Shown: piece by piece, positions 1-7,698 of the stretch
How the letters are laid out: each line of letters starts with the position of its first letter
Numbering within the stretch: position 1 is the first letter of the stretch
The notes under the pieces: generated by a model
Told to the model about the DNA's origin: nothing
The model's database searches: none
The model's input: the letters and a program-made list of their open reading frames with translations, nothing else
Source: Emcibacter sp.
GTDB taxonomy: Bacteria > Pseudomonadota > Alphaproteobacteria > Sphingomonadales > Emcibacteraceae
Length of the DNA stretch: 8,916 nucleotides
Reading direction: 5' to 3'
NCBI GenBank assembly: GCA_023142175.1
Contig: JAGLJX010000128.1
Location: forward strand, 1 to 8,916
Program-made: the position numbers and the translations under genes

Positions 1-457
1 CGTATTGCACGGCGTTAAACCATTTGCCGGACTGTGCGGGCGGTGCGCCGTGGGTCAAATGACCACCAGCGGCAAGAGACATACCAAGAATGGTATCGCC
101 GGGCTGTACCAATGCCAGATTAACCGCGCCATTGGCCTGTGCGCCGGAATGGGGCTGAACATTAACATAAGCGGCATTAAACAGCTTCTTGGCCCTCTCA
201 ATGGCTAGGCTTTCAGCAATATCCACAAATTCACAGCCGCCATAGTAACGGCGCCCCGGATAACCCTCAGCATATTTGTTAGTCATCACCGAACCCTGTG
301 CTTCAAGCACGGCACGGCTGACAATATTTTCAGAGGCAATAAGCTCAATATGCTCCTGCTGTCGGCCTGTTTCAAGGGTAATGCTTTTCAGTACATCCGG
401 ATCACTATCAGCAAGGGAAGCATTAAAAAAATCATTCATATCAGTGGAAGAAGTCAT
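1..457 (-). CDS. glyA: Serine hydroxymethyltransferase, N-terminal part (runs off the left edge)
   Basis: Cytosolic PLP enzyme that interconverts serine plus tetrahydrofolate with glycine plus 5,10-methylene-tetrahydrofolate. Only the first 152 codons are present, against about 420-430 residues in the family. Seen in the translation: LIASEN (39-44), [16 protein letters not shown] (59-74), [11 protein letters not shown] (99-109) and GGHLTHG (131-137), all hallmark SHMT blocks. The PLP-binding lysine lies beyond the window. The chosen ATG (457) is preceded by an AGGA about 10 nt upstream; an in-frame ATG at 439 (MNDFF) is the alternative. It lies 41 bp downstream of rpiB on the same strand, in the hemA-DUF6898-rpiB-glyA run, so it may be cotranscribed. 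Its product glycine is a substrate of HemA. The identity is secure. Confidence 0.97.
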   Translation of the reverse strand, partial: MTSSTDMNDFFNASLADSDPDVLKSITLETGRQQEHIELIASENIVSRAVLEAQGSVMTNKYAEGYPGRRYYGGCEFVDIAESLAIERAKKLFNAAYVNVQPHSGAQANGAVNLALVQPGDTILGMSLAAGGHLTHGAPPAQSGKWFNAVQY

Positions 458-498
458 ATTAAAAAAATCCTAAAATAAATATATATACTAAGTAGAAA

Positions 499-933
499 TC
501 AGGACATCTTGTCGATGCGACGTTGATGTCTTCCCCCTTCAAATTCTGTGTTTAAAAATGTGTTCAGGCAATCCTTGGCTACATCCGGGCCAATGGTACG
601 CCCCCCCATCACAATGACATTAGAATTATTATGTTGTCGGCTGAGTTCCGCCGTTAATCTATCATGGACAAGAGCTGCCCGTATATGGGCGTGTCGGTTG
701 GCTGCTATGCTAATGCCAATACCAGAACCACATACTAAAACGCCCCTAGACGCCTTATTTTCCTTGATAGCATCTGCCAGAGCATGAGCAAAGTCCGGGT
801 AGTCAACAGAATCTACGCCATCGCAACCCAAATCCAAAACCTCATAATCTTTTTCCAGAAGGAATGTTTTGAGGGTCATCTTAAGCTCGTAACCCCCATG
901 ATCACCTGCCAATGCTATGATTTCCTTAGACAT
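499..933 (-). CDS. rpiB: Ribose-5-phosphate isomerase B
   Basis: RpiB/LacAB-family sugar-phosphate isomerase that interconverts ribose 5-phosphate and ribulose 5-phosphate in the non-oxidative pentose phosphate pathway. Numbered from ATG 933 it has 144 residues, close to the usual 145-150. Visible signatures are ALAGDHGGYELK (7-18, with His12), VCGSGIGISIAANR (67-80, with Cys68 matching the catalytic cysteine), SRQHNNSNV (98-106, with His101 matching the second active-site residue) and the family's C-terminal FEGGRHQRR (131-139). Two tandem ATGs (936 and 933) follow AAGGG; 933 has the better 8-nt spacing and gives the typical MSKEIIALAGD start. A TTG at 951 would add six residues and looks unlikely. 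It lies 41 bp before glyA and about 100 bp after the small DUF6898-like gene. Confidence 0.96.
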   Translation of the reverse strand: MSKEIIALAGDHGGYELKMTLKTFLLEKDYEVLDLGCDGVDSVDYPDFAHALADAIKENKASRGVLVCGSGIGISIAANRHAHIRAALVHDRLTAELSRQHNNSNVIVMGGRTIGPDVAKDCLNTFLNTEFEGGRHQRRIDKMS

Positions 934-1003
934 CATCCATACCCTTTTCAAACGTCTTAATTCAAATAAAACCAGAATTACCCTAATATCATAAGGTCAG
1001 GCG

Positions 1004-1028
1004 TTTTCCTACCATATGTATGGGAAAA
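1004..1028. repeat. Imperfect inverted repeat between the small gene and rpiB
   Basis: Seen: TTTTC, 3 nt, CCATA, TG, TATGG, GAAAA, that is two nested 5-bp arms with a one-sided bulge. It lies just downstream of the 62-codon gene in the 104-bp gap before rpiB. It is not followed by a clear U-tract on the minus strand, so it is not a convincing intrinsic terminator. It may be an mRNA processing or stability hairpin, or chance in AT-rich DNA. Confidence 0.3.
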
Positions 1029-1037
1029 ATGAAATAT

Positions 1038-1226
1038 TCAGGACTTTTCTTTGGCAAGGACATATTTTAGTTTATCGACCGCAACCTTTGTCAACTGTGC
1101 GCGACTTGCCTTTGCGGGGCCAACGATGGATACTTCACGACCAGAGACTGTATCAATGGCAGACACCTTGACAGATGAGCCAATCTGAATGAATTCAACA
1201 AGATACTCGCCTGCACCCTTGCTCAT
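1038..1226 (-). CDS. Small conserved protein, DUF6898-like
   Basis: A 62-residue protein with no signal peptide or membrane segment. The N-terminal half contains EYLVEFIQIGSSVKVSAID and SGREVSIVGP, an alternating pattern that predicts a small beta-sheet. The C-terminal half (ASRAQLTKVAVDKLKYVLAKEKS) predicts one basic amphipathic helix. The pattern 'EFxQIGxxVKVxAIDxxxGxEVxxxGPxxAxxxxLxxxAxxKL' resembles, from memory, the alphaproteobacterial DUF6898 family, whose function is unknown to me. The ATG at 1226 has AGGA 8 nt upstream, which supports translation. It starts 32 bp after the hemA stop on the same strand, so it is probably in the hemA transcript. Context hints at a link to hemA or rpiB-glyA, but no function can be assigned. 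Confidence 0.75.
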   Translation of the reverse strand: MSKGAGEYLVEFIQIGSSVKVSAIDTVSGREVSIVGPAKASRAQLTKVAVDKLKYVLAKEKS

Positions 1227-1258
1227 TCATTAAATCCTTTTCTTTAGGAAGTGTCCTT

Positions 1259-2479
1259 TCAAGCCGCTCTCGCGAACCTCTTCACATCAAGACGCGCCCA
1301 AACTGCTTTCAGGGAACTAACCAGATGATCAATCATTTCATCCGTATGCAAAGGGCTTGGCGTAAAGCGAAGACGTTCTGTACCTCTGGGTACCGTAGGG
1401 TAATTGATCGGTTGCACATAAATATTGAATTCGTTCAACAGAATGTCGGAGGCCTGCTTGCAAATAACTGGGTCACCTACAAGAACGGGGACAATATGGC
1501 TGACCGATGGCATGACAGGCAAATCTGCGGCCCGCATTTTTTCTTTCAGCATGGCGGCCCGTTCCTGATGAATGGTCCGTTCAATCTTACTTTCTTTCAA
1601 ATGACGTACACTCGCCAATGCCCCTGCGGTGATCACAGGTGACAGAGATGTGGTAAAAATAAATCCCGAAGCAAAAGTACGGATAGCATCAACAATATCT
1701 GTGGTTGAGGTGATATAACCGCCCATAAGTCCATAGGCCTTGCCCAGCGTTCCTTCTATAACTGTCACCCGGTCCATCAGACCGTCACGTTCCGCAACAC
1801 CGCCACCATGCTCACCATACATACCAACGGCATGAACTTCATCAAGATAAGTCAGGGCATTATATTTATCGGCAAGGTCACAAAATTCTTTAATCGGTGC
1901 AAAATCACCATCCATGGAATAAACCGATTCGAAGGCAATTAATTTCGGCAGCGCGGGGTCAGTTGCCTTCAACAGGCTTTCCAGGTGCTGAATATCATTA
2001 TGACGGAAAATATGTTTCTCACATCCACTATGGCGAATACCTTCGATCATGGAGGCGTGATTCAGCTCATCGGAGAATATCACACAACCCGGCAACAGCT
2101 TTGCAATTGTGCTTAAGCTGGCGTCATTGGAAATATAGCCGGATGTGAACAATAGCCCGGCTTCTTTATTATGAAGGTCGGCCAATTCCTGTTCCAGAAG
2201 AATATGCATATGGTTATTGCCACTGATATTTCTGGTTCCCCCGGCACCGGCGCCAGTATTCTTCAGTGTATCTTCCATTGCACTGATGACTTTGGGATGT
2301 TGTCCCATGCCAAGATAATCATTACTGCACCAGACCGTAATATCTTTCATACCATCTTCGCTGTACCAGACAGCTTTAGGAAAATCGCCTCTTTGGCGCA
2401 CGATATCCGTGAACACACGGTAACGCCCTTCTTCCTTAACAGTTTTCAAAGCATCAGAAAATATCCGGTTATAATCCAT
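1259..2479 (-). CDS. hemA: 5-aminolevulinate synthase
   Basis: PLP-dependent enzyme that condenses glycine with succinyl-CoA to 5-aminolevulinate, CO2 and CoA: the first and usually rate-limiting step of tetrapyrrole synthesis by the C4 (Shemin) route. Its 406 residues match the bacterial family. Visible blocks: [12 protein letters not shown] (51-62), [15 protein letters not shown] (76-90), [12 protein letters not shown] (211-222, with Asp213 and His216 positioned to contact PLP), [15 protein letters not shown] (241-255, Lys247 being the PLP Schiff-base lysine) and the C-terminal [17 protein letters not shown] (360-376). These set it apart from the related KBL and BioF enzymes. The ATG at 2479 follows AGGG with 7-nt spacing. 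It heads a minus-strand series with the DUF6898-like gene, rpiB and glyA. A perfect FNR-type box and candidate promoter lie upstream, implying oxygen-linked control. Complete and intact. Confidence 0.98.
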   Translation of the reverse strand: MDYNRIFSDALKTVKEEGRYRVFTDIVRQRGDFPKAVWYSEDGMKDITVWCSNDYLGMGQHPKVISAMEDTLKNTGAGAGGTRNISGNNHMHILLEQELADLHNKEAGLLFTSGYISNDASLSTIAKLLPGCVIFSDELNHASMIEGIRHSGCEKHIFRHNDIQHLESLLKATDPALPKLIAFESVYSMDGDFAPIKEFCDLADKYNALTYLDEVHAVGMYGEHGGGVAERDGLMDRVTVIEGTLGKAYGLMGGYITSTTDIVDAIRTFASGFIFTTSLSPVITAGALASVRHLKESKIERTIHQERAAMLKEKMRAADLPVMPSVSHIVPVLVGDPVICKQASDILLNEFNIYVQPINYPTVPRGTERLRFTPSPLHTDEMIDHLVSSLKAVWARLDVKRFARAA

Positions 2480-2512
2480 TGCATAGCCCTACTTTATAAA
2501 ATATTCACCCTT

Positions 2513-2526
2513 GCGTTACTGAACGC
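2513..2526. repeat. Hairpin in the hemA leader
   Basis: Perfect inverted repeat GCGTT-ACTG-AACGC (5-bp stem, 4-nt loop). In the hemA mRNA it would lie about 33 nt before the start codon and directly after a run of eight U (A-run at 2530-2537 on the plus strand). Because the U-run precedes the stem, it is not an intrinsic terminator for hemA. A role in leader structure or stability is possible but unproven. Confidence 0.35.
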
Positions 2527-2637
2527 CAGAAAAAAAACTCAGTCATTTTGACACAAGACACATGGACTTATCACATTAATATAATAAAGCACAGTTTAAA
2601 ATATCTAAACAACTATCTTACAATATATAGCGTCCGA

Positions 2638-2657
2638 TATCCTGTCAAATCAGGATA
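2638..2657. promoter_or_regulatory. 7-bp inverted repeat around the inferred hemA transcription start
   Basis: Perfect arms TATCCTG and CAGGATA separated by 6 nt. The arms overlap the +1 region (about 2652) predicted from the FNR box and -10 placement, which is where a repressor would block transcription. A 20-bp site with 7-bp arms is a typical size for a dimeric regulator, including MarR-family proteins, but I do not recognise the sequence as a known operator. It could also fold at the 5' end of the transcript. Confidence 0.4.
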
Positions 2658-2699
2658 CAATATACTCACAGGTAAATGAAATTACTTGATTCAAATCAA
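2652..2699 (-). promoter_or_regulatory. Candidate class II FNR-activated promoter of hemA
   Basis: On the minus strand the FNR-type box (2699 to 2686) is followed by TATATT (2664 to 2659), a near-consensus -10 hexamer. If transcription starts near 2652, the box is centred at about -40.5, close to the -41.5 expected of class II FNR/CRP-type activation. There is no good -35 hexamer, also as expected for activator dependence. The resulting leader would be about 170 nt. The start site is inferred, not observed. Confidence 0.55.
2686..2699. promoter_or_regulatory. FNR/FixK-type binding site upstream of hemA
   Basis: TTGAT-TCAA-ATCAA matches the FNR/Anr/FixK consensus TTGAT-N4-ATCAA at all ten defined positions. 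It lies between the stop of the regulator gene and hemA, both on the minus strand, so hemA is the natural target. FnrL- or FixK/AadR-type control of hemA is known in other Alphaproteobacteria such as Rhodobacter and Rhodopseudomonas, which supports the reading. The cognate regulator is not in this window. Confidence 0.75.
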
Positions 2700-2724
2700 A
2701 GGTTTTAAAGTATAGACCTTAAAA
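2699..2724. repeat. AT-rich inverted repeat between the regulator gene and the hemA promoter
   Basis: Outer arms AAGGT and ACCTT are separated by 12 nt, with inner TTTTAAAG facing CCTTAAAA. It overlaps the TAA stop of the MarR-type gene (2719-2721) and abuts the FNR box. The words AGGTTTTAAA (2700-2709) and ACCTTAAAA (2716-2724) both recur between the regulator gene and hemB. It may be a shared operator or a weak end-of-gene structure. Confidence 0.3.
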
Positions 2725-3237
2725 AGACTGAAAGCGGAGTTGATCCGTCCAGAAGCTTTCCAGTTTACGCAGAGAGTTTCGAAGTTCAGACACATCTTCA
2801 TCTTCAAAGACATTCTTTTCTTTAACAACCTGTAGATTTTCATCAAATAAATCACCTACAAGGTCACAAACTTCTTTTCCCTTATCGCTTAACCAAATAC
2901 GCAATGCACGTCGATCGTGTTCTGAGCGCTCTTGGTTAATATAGCCTGCCTCAACTAATTTTTTCAAGTTATAGGATACGTTGGAACCCAAATAATAACC
3001 ACGATTGCGAAGATCACCCGCCGTCATTTCGTTATCACCAATATTATACAGCAATAAAGCCTGAACGCTGTTCACATCGTTACTACCCACGCTATCCAGC
3101 CGGTTTTTAACGATGTCAAGCATCCGCCTGTGAAGTCTTTCAATCAAACGAAGACATTCCAGGAAATTTAACTTTGATCTGGCTTCAGGGGACTCATGTC
3201 CACCGATCATATTGCTACTGTGACCTGCCAATGACAT
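2719..3237 (-). CDS. MarR-family winged-helix transcriptional regulator, LdtR-like
   Basis: A 172-residue cytosolic DNA-binding protein of the MarR superfamily. Residues 26-50 form the N-terminal dimerisation helix (ECLRLIERLHRRMLDIVKN). The winged helix-turn-helix spans about 55-120: NSVQALLLYNIGDNEMTAGD, the recognition helix within YYLGSNVSYNLKKLVEAGYI (81-100), and a wing with ERSEHDRRALRIWLS (103-117). The helical tail (150-165) would complete the dimer. The motifs 'NSVQALLLYNIGD' and 'RGYYLGSNVSYNLKKLVE' are, from memory, those of the alphaproteobacterial LdtR group, linked elsewhere to L,D-transpeptidase expression and osmotic tolerance. The ATG at 3237 follows AAGGA with 9-nt spacing. 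It is divergent from hemB (117 bp) and upstream of hemA, so it may control either flank or itself. MarR-family membership is firm; the LdtR assignment and targets are inference. Confidence 0.9.
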   Translation of the reverse strand: MSLAGHSSNMIGGHESPEARSKLNFLECLRLIERLHRRMLDIVKNRLDSVGSNDVNSVQALLLYNIGDNEMTAGDLRNRGYYLGSNVSYNLKKLVEAGYINQERSEHDRRALRIWLSDKGKEVCDLVGDLFDENLQVVKEKNVFEDEDVSELRNSLRKLESFWTDQLRFQSF

Positions 3238-3285
3238 ACTGAATAATCCTTATATTTTGGTAATTCTTTGTATTCCAATAGCATA

Positions 3286-3296
3286 ATTATAGTATA
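3286..3296 (-). promoter_or_regulatory. Possible -10 region of the regulator gene
   Basis: The minus strand reads TATACTATAAT, containing overlapping TATACT (3296 to 3291) and TATAAT (3291 to 3286) hexamers. They lie about 50-60 nt upstream of the regulator's ATG. No matching -35 hexamer is evident at 16-18 nt, so this is a tentative call. Confidence 0.35.
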
Positions 3297-3308
3297 ACAA
3301 CCCCTAAC

Positions 3309-4365
<1,057 letters not shown>

Positions 4366-4372
<7 letters not shown>

Positions 4373-5241
4373 AGCAGATCAGTCGACAGTTCATTCACAA
4401 CATCATCCAATTCATAAAAATTGGGCTGCATATGACTTGGGATACTTTTCCGGCCAATTTCAATGGAAATTTGCGGTGCATTACCATGCAGGTGAGATAC
4501 AATCACATCCTTGATCACATTGAAAATATGGCTTTCTTCGTCAACAATCTGCTGCAACCGTCCCGCTATAGGGCTTGCGATGGTGTAGGAAATCAAAATT
4601 CCAAGGAAGGTTCCCACAAGAGCGCCACCGATCATAGCACCAAGAACCTCAACAGGCTGATCAATACTGCCCATGGTTTTCACGATCCCAAGCACCGCAG
4701 CCACAATACCCAAGGCTGGAAATGCCTCCCCAAGAATACCCAGAGCATGTGCCCCTTCACTTTCTTCATGGTGATGTTTTTCCAGATCCTTCAACAGAAC
4801 ATCTTCAACCTGATGTGGGTCATCAAAGTTCATTGTGGTCATACGCAGATAATCACAGATGAATTCCACAACATGATGATCAGCGCTAATTGTGTCAAAA
4901 TTACCGAAAATTTTACTTTCTTCAGGATTTTCAATATGAGCTTCCAGAGCAATCACGCCCTTGGTTTTAATCAGTTTTGTCAGAAGAAACATCAGGCATA
5001 ACAGGTCCATATAGTCCTGTGGTTTCCATTTTGGTCCTTTAAAAGCTTTTGCCAGACCCGCGCCGGACTTTTTAATTGTGCCCATACCATTGCTCACCAG
5101 AAATGAGCCGAGGCCAGCGCCACCGATCATCATACCTTCATAGGGTAACGCATGGAAAATAGGCCCCATAGAACCACCAGAGAGAATGAAGCCGCCAAAC
5201 GCCAGCCCCATGGTTGTGACTATTCCAATAACAATAAGCAT
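4366..5241 (-). CDS. motA: Flagellar motor stator protein MotA
   Basis: Inner-membrane stator subunit that pairs with MotB to form the ion channel powering flagellar rotation. Its 291 residues match the family (E. coli 295). Four membrane segments are seen: about 2-21, 35-52, 172-192 and 200-222, with a large cytoplasmic loop between the second and third. GEAFPALGIVAAVLGIV (171-187) holds the conserved channel proline (Pro175, E. coli Pro173), and TFLGILISYTIASPIAG (211-227) holds Pro224 (E. coli Pro222). In the loop, LEAHIENPEES (99-109) supplies Glu100, matching E. coli Glu98. The residue matching Arg90 appears to be Lys92, a conservative change. A short acidic/histidine stretch (EKHHHEESEG, 154-163) precedes the third segment. 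The ATG at 5241 has AGAGG about 12 nt upstream. motB is not adjacent: it lies 1.5 kb away on the other strand. Confidence 0.96.
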
Positions 5242-5263
5242 ATTTACTTCAAGCCTCTTTTAT

Positions 5264-5284
5264 CCCACAAAAATCTGCTGTGGG
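5264..5284. repeat. Hairpin in the motA leader
   Basis: Perfect 6-bp inverted repeat CCCACA-N9-TGTGGG, GC-richer than the surrounding spacer and 22 nt upstream of the motA ATG. In motA mRNA it would sit just before the ribosome-binding region. On the plus strand it is followed by TTTAATGTTTTTCTTT, so it could alternatively end an antisense transcript leaving motA. Either role is inference. Confidence 0.4.
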
Positions 5285-5335
5285 TTTAATGTTTTTCTTT
5301 CTATTGGATATAACTATAGGGAAAGGATGTTAATG

Positions 5336-5375
5336 AATTATTATCTATAAGCAATTTGGATAAAAATTATTATCT
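5336..5375. repeat. 11-bp direct repeat in the motA-threonine ammonia-lyase spacer
   Basis: AATTATTATCT occurs at 5336-5346 and again at 5365-5375, 29 bp apart start to start (nearly three helical turns). It lies in the 207-bp divergent spacer between motA and the threonine ammonia-lyase gene. It could be a paired regulator site, but the sequence is AT-only apart from one C and may be chance. Confidence 0.3.
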
Positions 5376-5404
5376 TGGACTTTTTGGACCATAAACCATA
5401 TATG
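5375..5404 (+). promoter_or_regulatory. Possible promoter of the threonine ammonia-lyase gene
   Basis: TTGGAC (5375-5380) resembles a -35 hexamer (TTGACA), and TATATG (5399-5404) follows after 18 nt as a candidate -10. The start codon lies 45 nt further on. A second TTGGAC at 5384-5389 could pair with TATAAA (5411-5416), but that spacing (21 nt) is too long. This rests only on hexamer similarity. Confidence 0.35.
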
Positions 5405-5448
5405 ATGCTGTATAAAGTCTATATTCAACATTTATATTCGGATTTAAG

Positions 5449-6681
5449 ATGAACAAAAAGACCCATGCGGTAATTTTTGATGATATTCAAAGAGCAGCAC
5501 TGGCGCTAAAAGGCTCAATTGCCGAAACGCCATTGAATAAATCGATCACCCTGTCAAAGCTGACCGGAGCCGAAATTTATCTTAAATTTGAAAACCTTCA
5601 GTTCACAGCATCTTTTAAAGAACGTGGTGCCTTGAACAAGTTGATCAACCTGACCGACAAACAAAAAGAAAATGGCGTTATCGCCGCCTCTGCGGGCAAT
5701 CACGCACAGGGCGTGGCTTATCACGGCAGTCGGCTTGGTATTCCCACTACCATCGTAATGCCGGTCAATACACCCTTTGTAAAAATATGTCAGACTGAAG
5801 GACATGGTGCAAATGTTGTTCTTTTTGGTGACCGGTTTGATGAAACCGCTGTGCATACCCAAATGCTCGCCGAAGAAAAAAAATTAACGCTTGTTCACCC
5901 TTTTGATGATTATGATGTGATCGCCGGACAAGGGACAGTTGGCCTTGAGGTGATGGCAGCCTGCCCTGACCTTGATATTATTCTGGTTCCGGTTGGCGGT
6001 GGTGGCCTGATCTCTGGCGTCGCCATCGCGGCGAAACATATCAATCCCGATATCAAAATCATCGGAGTGCAGGCCGAACGATTCCCGTCCCTTCATCGGG
6101 CCGTTCACAACAATGAATATATTTCCCAAGGCTCCACATTAGCCGAAGGGATCGCTGTCAAAAACATAGGTGATAAAACCTATGAAATTTGTAAAAGCGT
6201 TGTGGATGATATCCTGCTTGTCAGTGAAGATGCGCTTGAGGAAGCCGTCTGTATGCTGATGACCATTGAAAAAACAGTGCCCGAAGGGGCCGGAGCAGCC
6301 CCCCTTGCCGCTGTCAACAGCTATCCTGAAATTTTCAAGGATAAAAAAGTTGCCATGATCATCAGTGGCGGCAACATCGACCCGCGCCTGCTAGCGTCTC
6401 TGCTTATGCGTGGGCTGGTTCGTGAAGGACGGATTACCCGCCTTCGTATCGTGTTGCTGGATGTTCCGGGCGCACTGGCCACAATCACAAAAATCATTGG
6501 CGATCTGGGTGGCAATATCATTGATGTATCCCATCACCGTTTATTTACGGAACTGCCTGCCAAGGAAACCTATTCCAATGTCACACTGGAAACCCGCGAC
6601 AGGGAGAATCTGGATGATATTCTGGCTGGGTTACGCAGTGCAGGTTTCACCGTTCATGTAAACCGATCATCTGACTTATAG
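5449..6681 (+). CDS. ilvA: Threonine ammonia-lyase with C-terminal ACT domain
   Basis: PLP fold-type II enzyme that deaminates L-threonine (often also serine) to 2-oxobutanoate and ammonia, feeding isoleucine synthesis or threonine breakdown. 410 residues, cytosolic. FTASFKERGAL (52-62) contains the PLP lysine Lys57; ASAGNHAQGVAYH (80-92) is the asparagine loop; VPVGGGGLISG (180-190) binds the PLP phosphate. The catalytic domain ends about residue 315, followed by LLASLLMRGLVREGRI (314-329) and one ACT domain (about 331-405, VPGALATITKIIGDLGG), the likely amino-acid sensor. The single ACT resembles the shorter bacterial form (TIGR01127-like, sometimes called TdcB) rather than the roughly 510-residue E. 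coli IlvA with a double regulatory domain, so the symbol is approximate. The ATG at 5449 has GGA 6 nt upstream. motB starts 72 bp downstream on the same strand. Confidence 0.93.
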   Translation: MNKKTHAVIFDDIQRAALALKGSIAETPLNKSITLSKLTGAEIYLKFENLQFTASFKERGALNKLINLTDKQKENGVIAASAGNHAQGVAYHGSRLGIPTTIVMPVNTPFVKICQTEGHGANVVLFGDRFDETAVHTQMLAEEKKLTLVHPFDDYDVIAGQGTVGLEVMAACPDLDIILVPVGGGGLISGVAIAAKHINPDIKIIGVQAERFPSLHRAVHNNEYISQGSTLAEGIAVKNIGDKTYEICKSVVDDILLVSEDALEEAVCMLMTIEKTVPEGAGAAPLAAVNSYPEIFKDKKVAMIISGGNIDPRLLASLLMRGLVREGRITRLRIVLLDVPGALATITKIIGDLGGNIIDVSHHRLFTELPAKETYSNVTLETRDRENLDDILAGLRSAGFTVHVNRSSDL

Positions 6682-6753
6682 TTACTATATATTAACCATA
6701 GGTCGCCATTATGTCTTTCTAAGGCTTAATGAACTTCAAAATGGTGGTGTAAA

Positions 6754-7626
6754 ATGGCGGATGAAGCTCGCCCAATAATTATAAAACGGGTTAAAAAAGT
6801 TTCCGGCGGCGCTCATGGCGGTGCTTGGAAAGTAGCCTATGCCGACTTTGTTACGGCAATGATGGCCTTCTTCCTGATGCTGTGGCTGCTCAACTCCACA
6901 TCCAAAGAGCAAAAAGAAGGCTTAGCAGATTATTTCACCCCGACAGTTGCTTCAACAAGTACTGAATCTGGTGCAGGAGACATTCTGGGCGGCACTTCTT
7001 TGGAATCCGATGGCGCACAATCAAGTTCCGTTACTGTCTCGATCCCATCCACAACCACGGAAGCAGACACAGAGGATGAAGACACGGAAAAATCAAGTGA
7101 GGAAGAATATGCAGAACGTGTTGCCAAAAAAGAGCAGGAATATTTTGAGAAAATGGGCGAAGATCTCAAAGCTGTCATTCAGAAAAGCCCCGAACTTGCA
7201 GAATTAAAAAATCAGGTACTGATTGATATCACAGAAGACGGCATGCGTATTCAGTTGGTTGATAAAGACAATCGCGCCATGTTCCGTCCCGGAAGTTCTA
7301 CCCTATACAAATATGCGGAAAAGATGCTCACCAAAATTGCCAGCATCGTGGTGAAAATGCCTAATAGATTATCTATTTCAGGGCATACTGACGCTACGCC
7401 TTTTTCGTCCCGTGCCAACTATTCCAACTGGGAACTTAGTGCAGACCGGGCCAATGCCAGCCGCCGTGTACTGAATAATTCCGGTGTCTCGTCCAACAGA
7501 GTTGCCGAAGTACTAGGCATGGCTTCTACTGAACCCTATTTTCCCGATAGCCCCTTGCGTGCAGAAAACAGACGGATTACCATATTATTGCTACGGGAGT
7601 CTCCAACCCTGCCCCCGAACTTTTAA
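6754..7626 (+). CDS. motB: Flagellar motor stator protein MotB
   Basis: Stator partner of MotA that anchors the complex to peptidoglycan and carries the ion-binding aspartate. 290 residues. The cytoplasmic tail RPIIIKRVKKVSGGAHGGAW (6-25) is basic. The single membrane segment is about 28-47 (VAYADFVTAMMAFFLMLWLL), with Asp31 matching E. coli Asp32, essential for proton flow. A plug-like stretch KEQKEGLADYF (51-61) follows. Residues 65-118 are a Ser/Thr/Glu-rich low-complexity linker (EADTEDEDTEKSSEEEYAE, 103-121). The OmpA-like peptidoglycan-binding domain covers about 155-282, with ISGHTDATPF (208-217) and NWELSADRANASRRVL (225-240). The ATG at 6754 follows GGTGGTG with about 4 nt spacing. 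It follows the threonine ammonia-lyase gene on the same strand; motA is further left and antiparallel. Asp31 and the lack of a sodium-type signature suggest proton coupling, which is inference. Confidence 0.96.
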   Translation: MADEARPIIIKRVKKVSGGAHGGAWKVAYADFVTAMMAFFLMLWLLNSTSKEQKEGLADYFTPTVASTSTESGAGDILGGTSLESDGAQSSSVTVSIPSTTTEADTEDEDTEKSSEEEYAERVAKKEQEYFEKMGEDLKAVIQKSPELAELKNQVLIDITEDGMRIQLVDKDNRAMFRPGSSTLYKYAEKMLTKIASIVVKMPNRLSISGHTDATPFSSRANYSNWELSADRANASRRVLNNSGVSSNRVAEVLGMASTEPYFPDSPLRAENRRITILLLRESPTLPPNF

Positions 7627-7698
7627 GTGTAGCCATAAATTTAGAAGTTTTTTCAGCGACATAGTCATTGTACCTTGCTATGATGTTATTAACAAAAG

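Noticed and set aside
934..951. Extension of rpiB to a TTG start at 951
   Set aside because: It would add MKRVWM upstream of the family-typical MSKEIIALAGD and would consume the AAGGG that serves as ribosome-binding site for the ATG pair at 936/933.
2513..2540. Intrinsic terminator or attenuator in the hemA leader
   Set aside because: The hairpin is only 5 bp, and the eight-U run comes before it in the hemA transcript, the wrong order for a terminator.
2171..2551. Plus-strand open frame of 126 codons covering the hemA 5' end
   Set aside because: It is antisense to the conserved N-terminus of HemA and to its leader; no ribosome-binding site or domain supports it.
2480..2718. Riboswitch or small RNA gene in the hemA upstream region
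   Set aside because: No known riboswitch core or strong multi-stem fold was recognised. The region is very AT-rich and is better explained as promoter plus leader, though covariance-model searching was not possible.
4432..5001. Plus-strand open frame of 189 codons opposite motA
   Set aside because: It lies wholly antisense to motA, which has clear family motifs. Its own translation shows no recognisable domain and is rich in Asn, His and Cys, as expected of a shadow frame.
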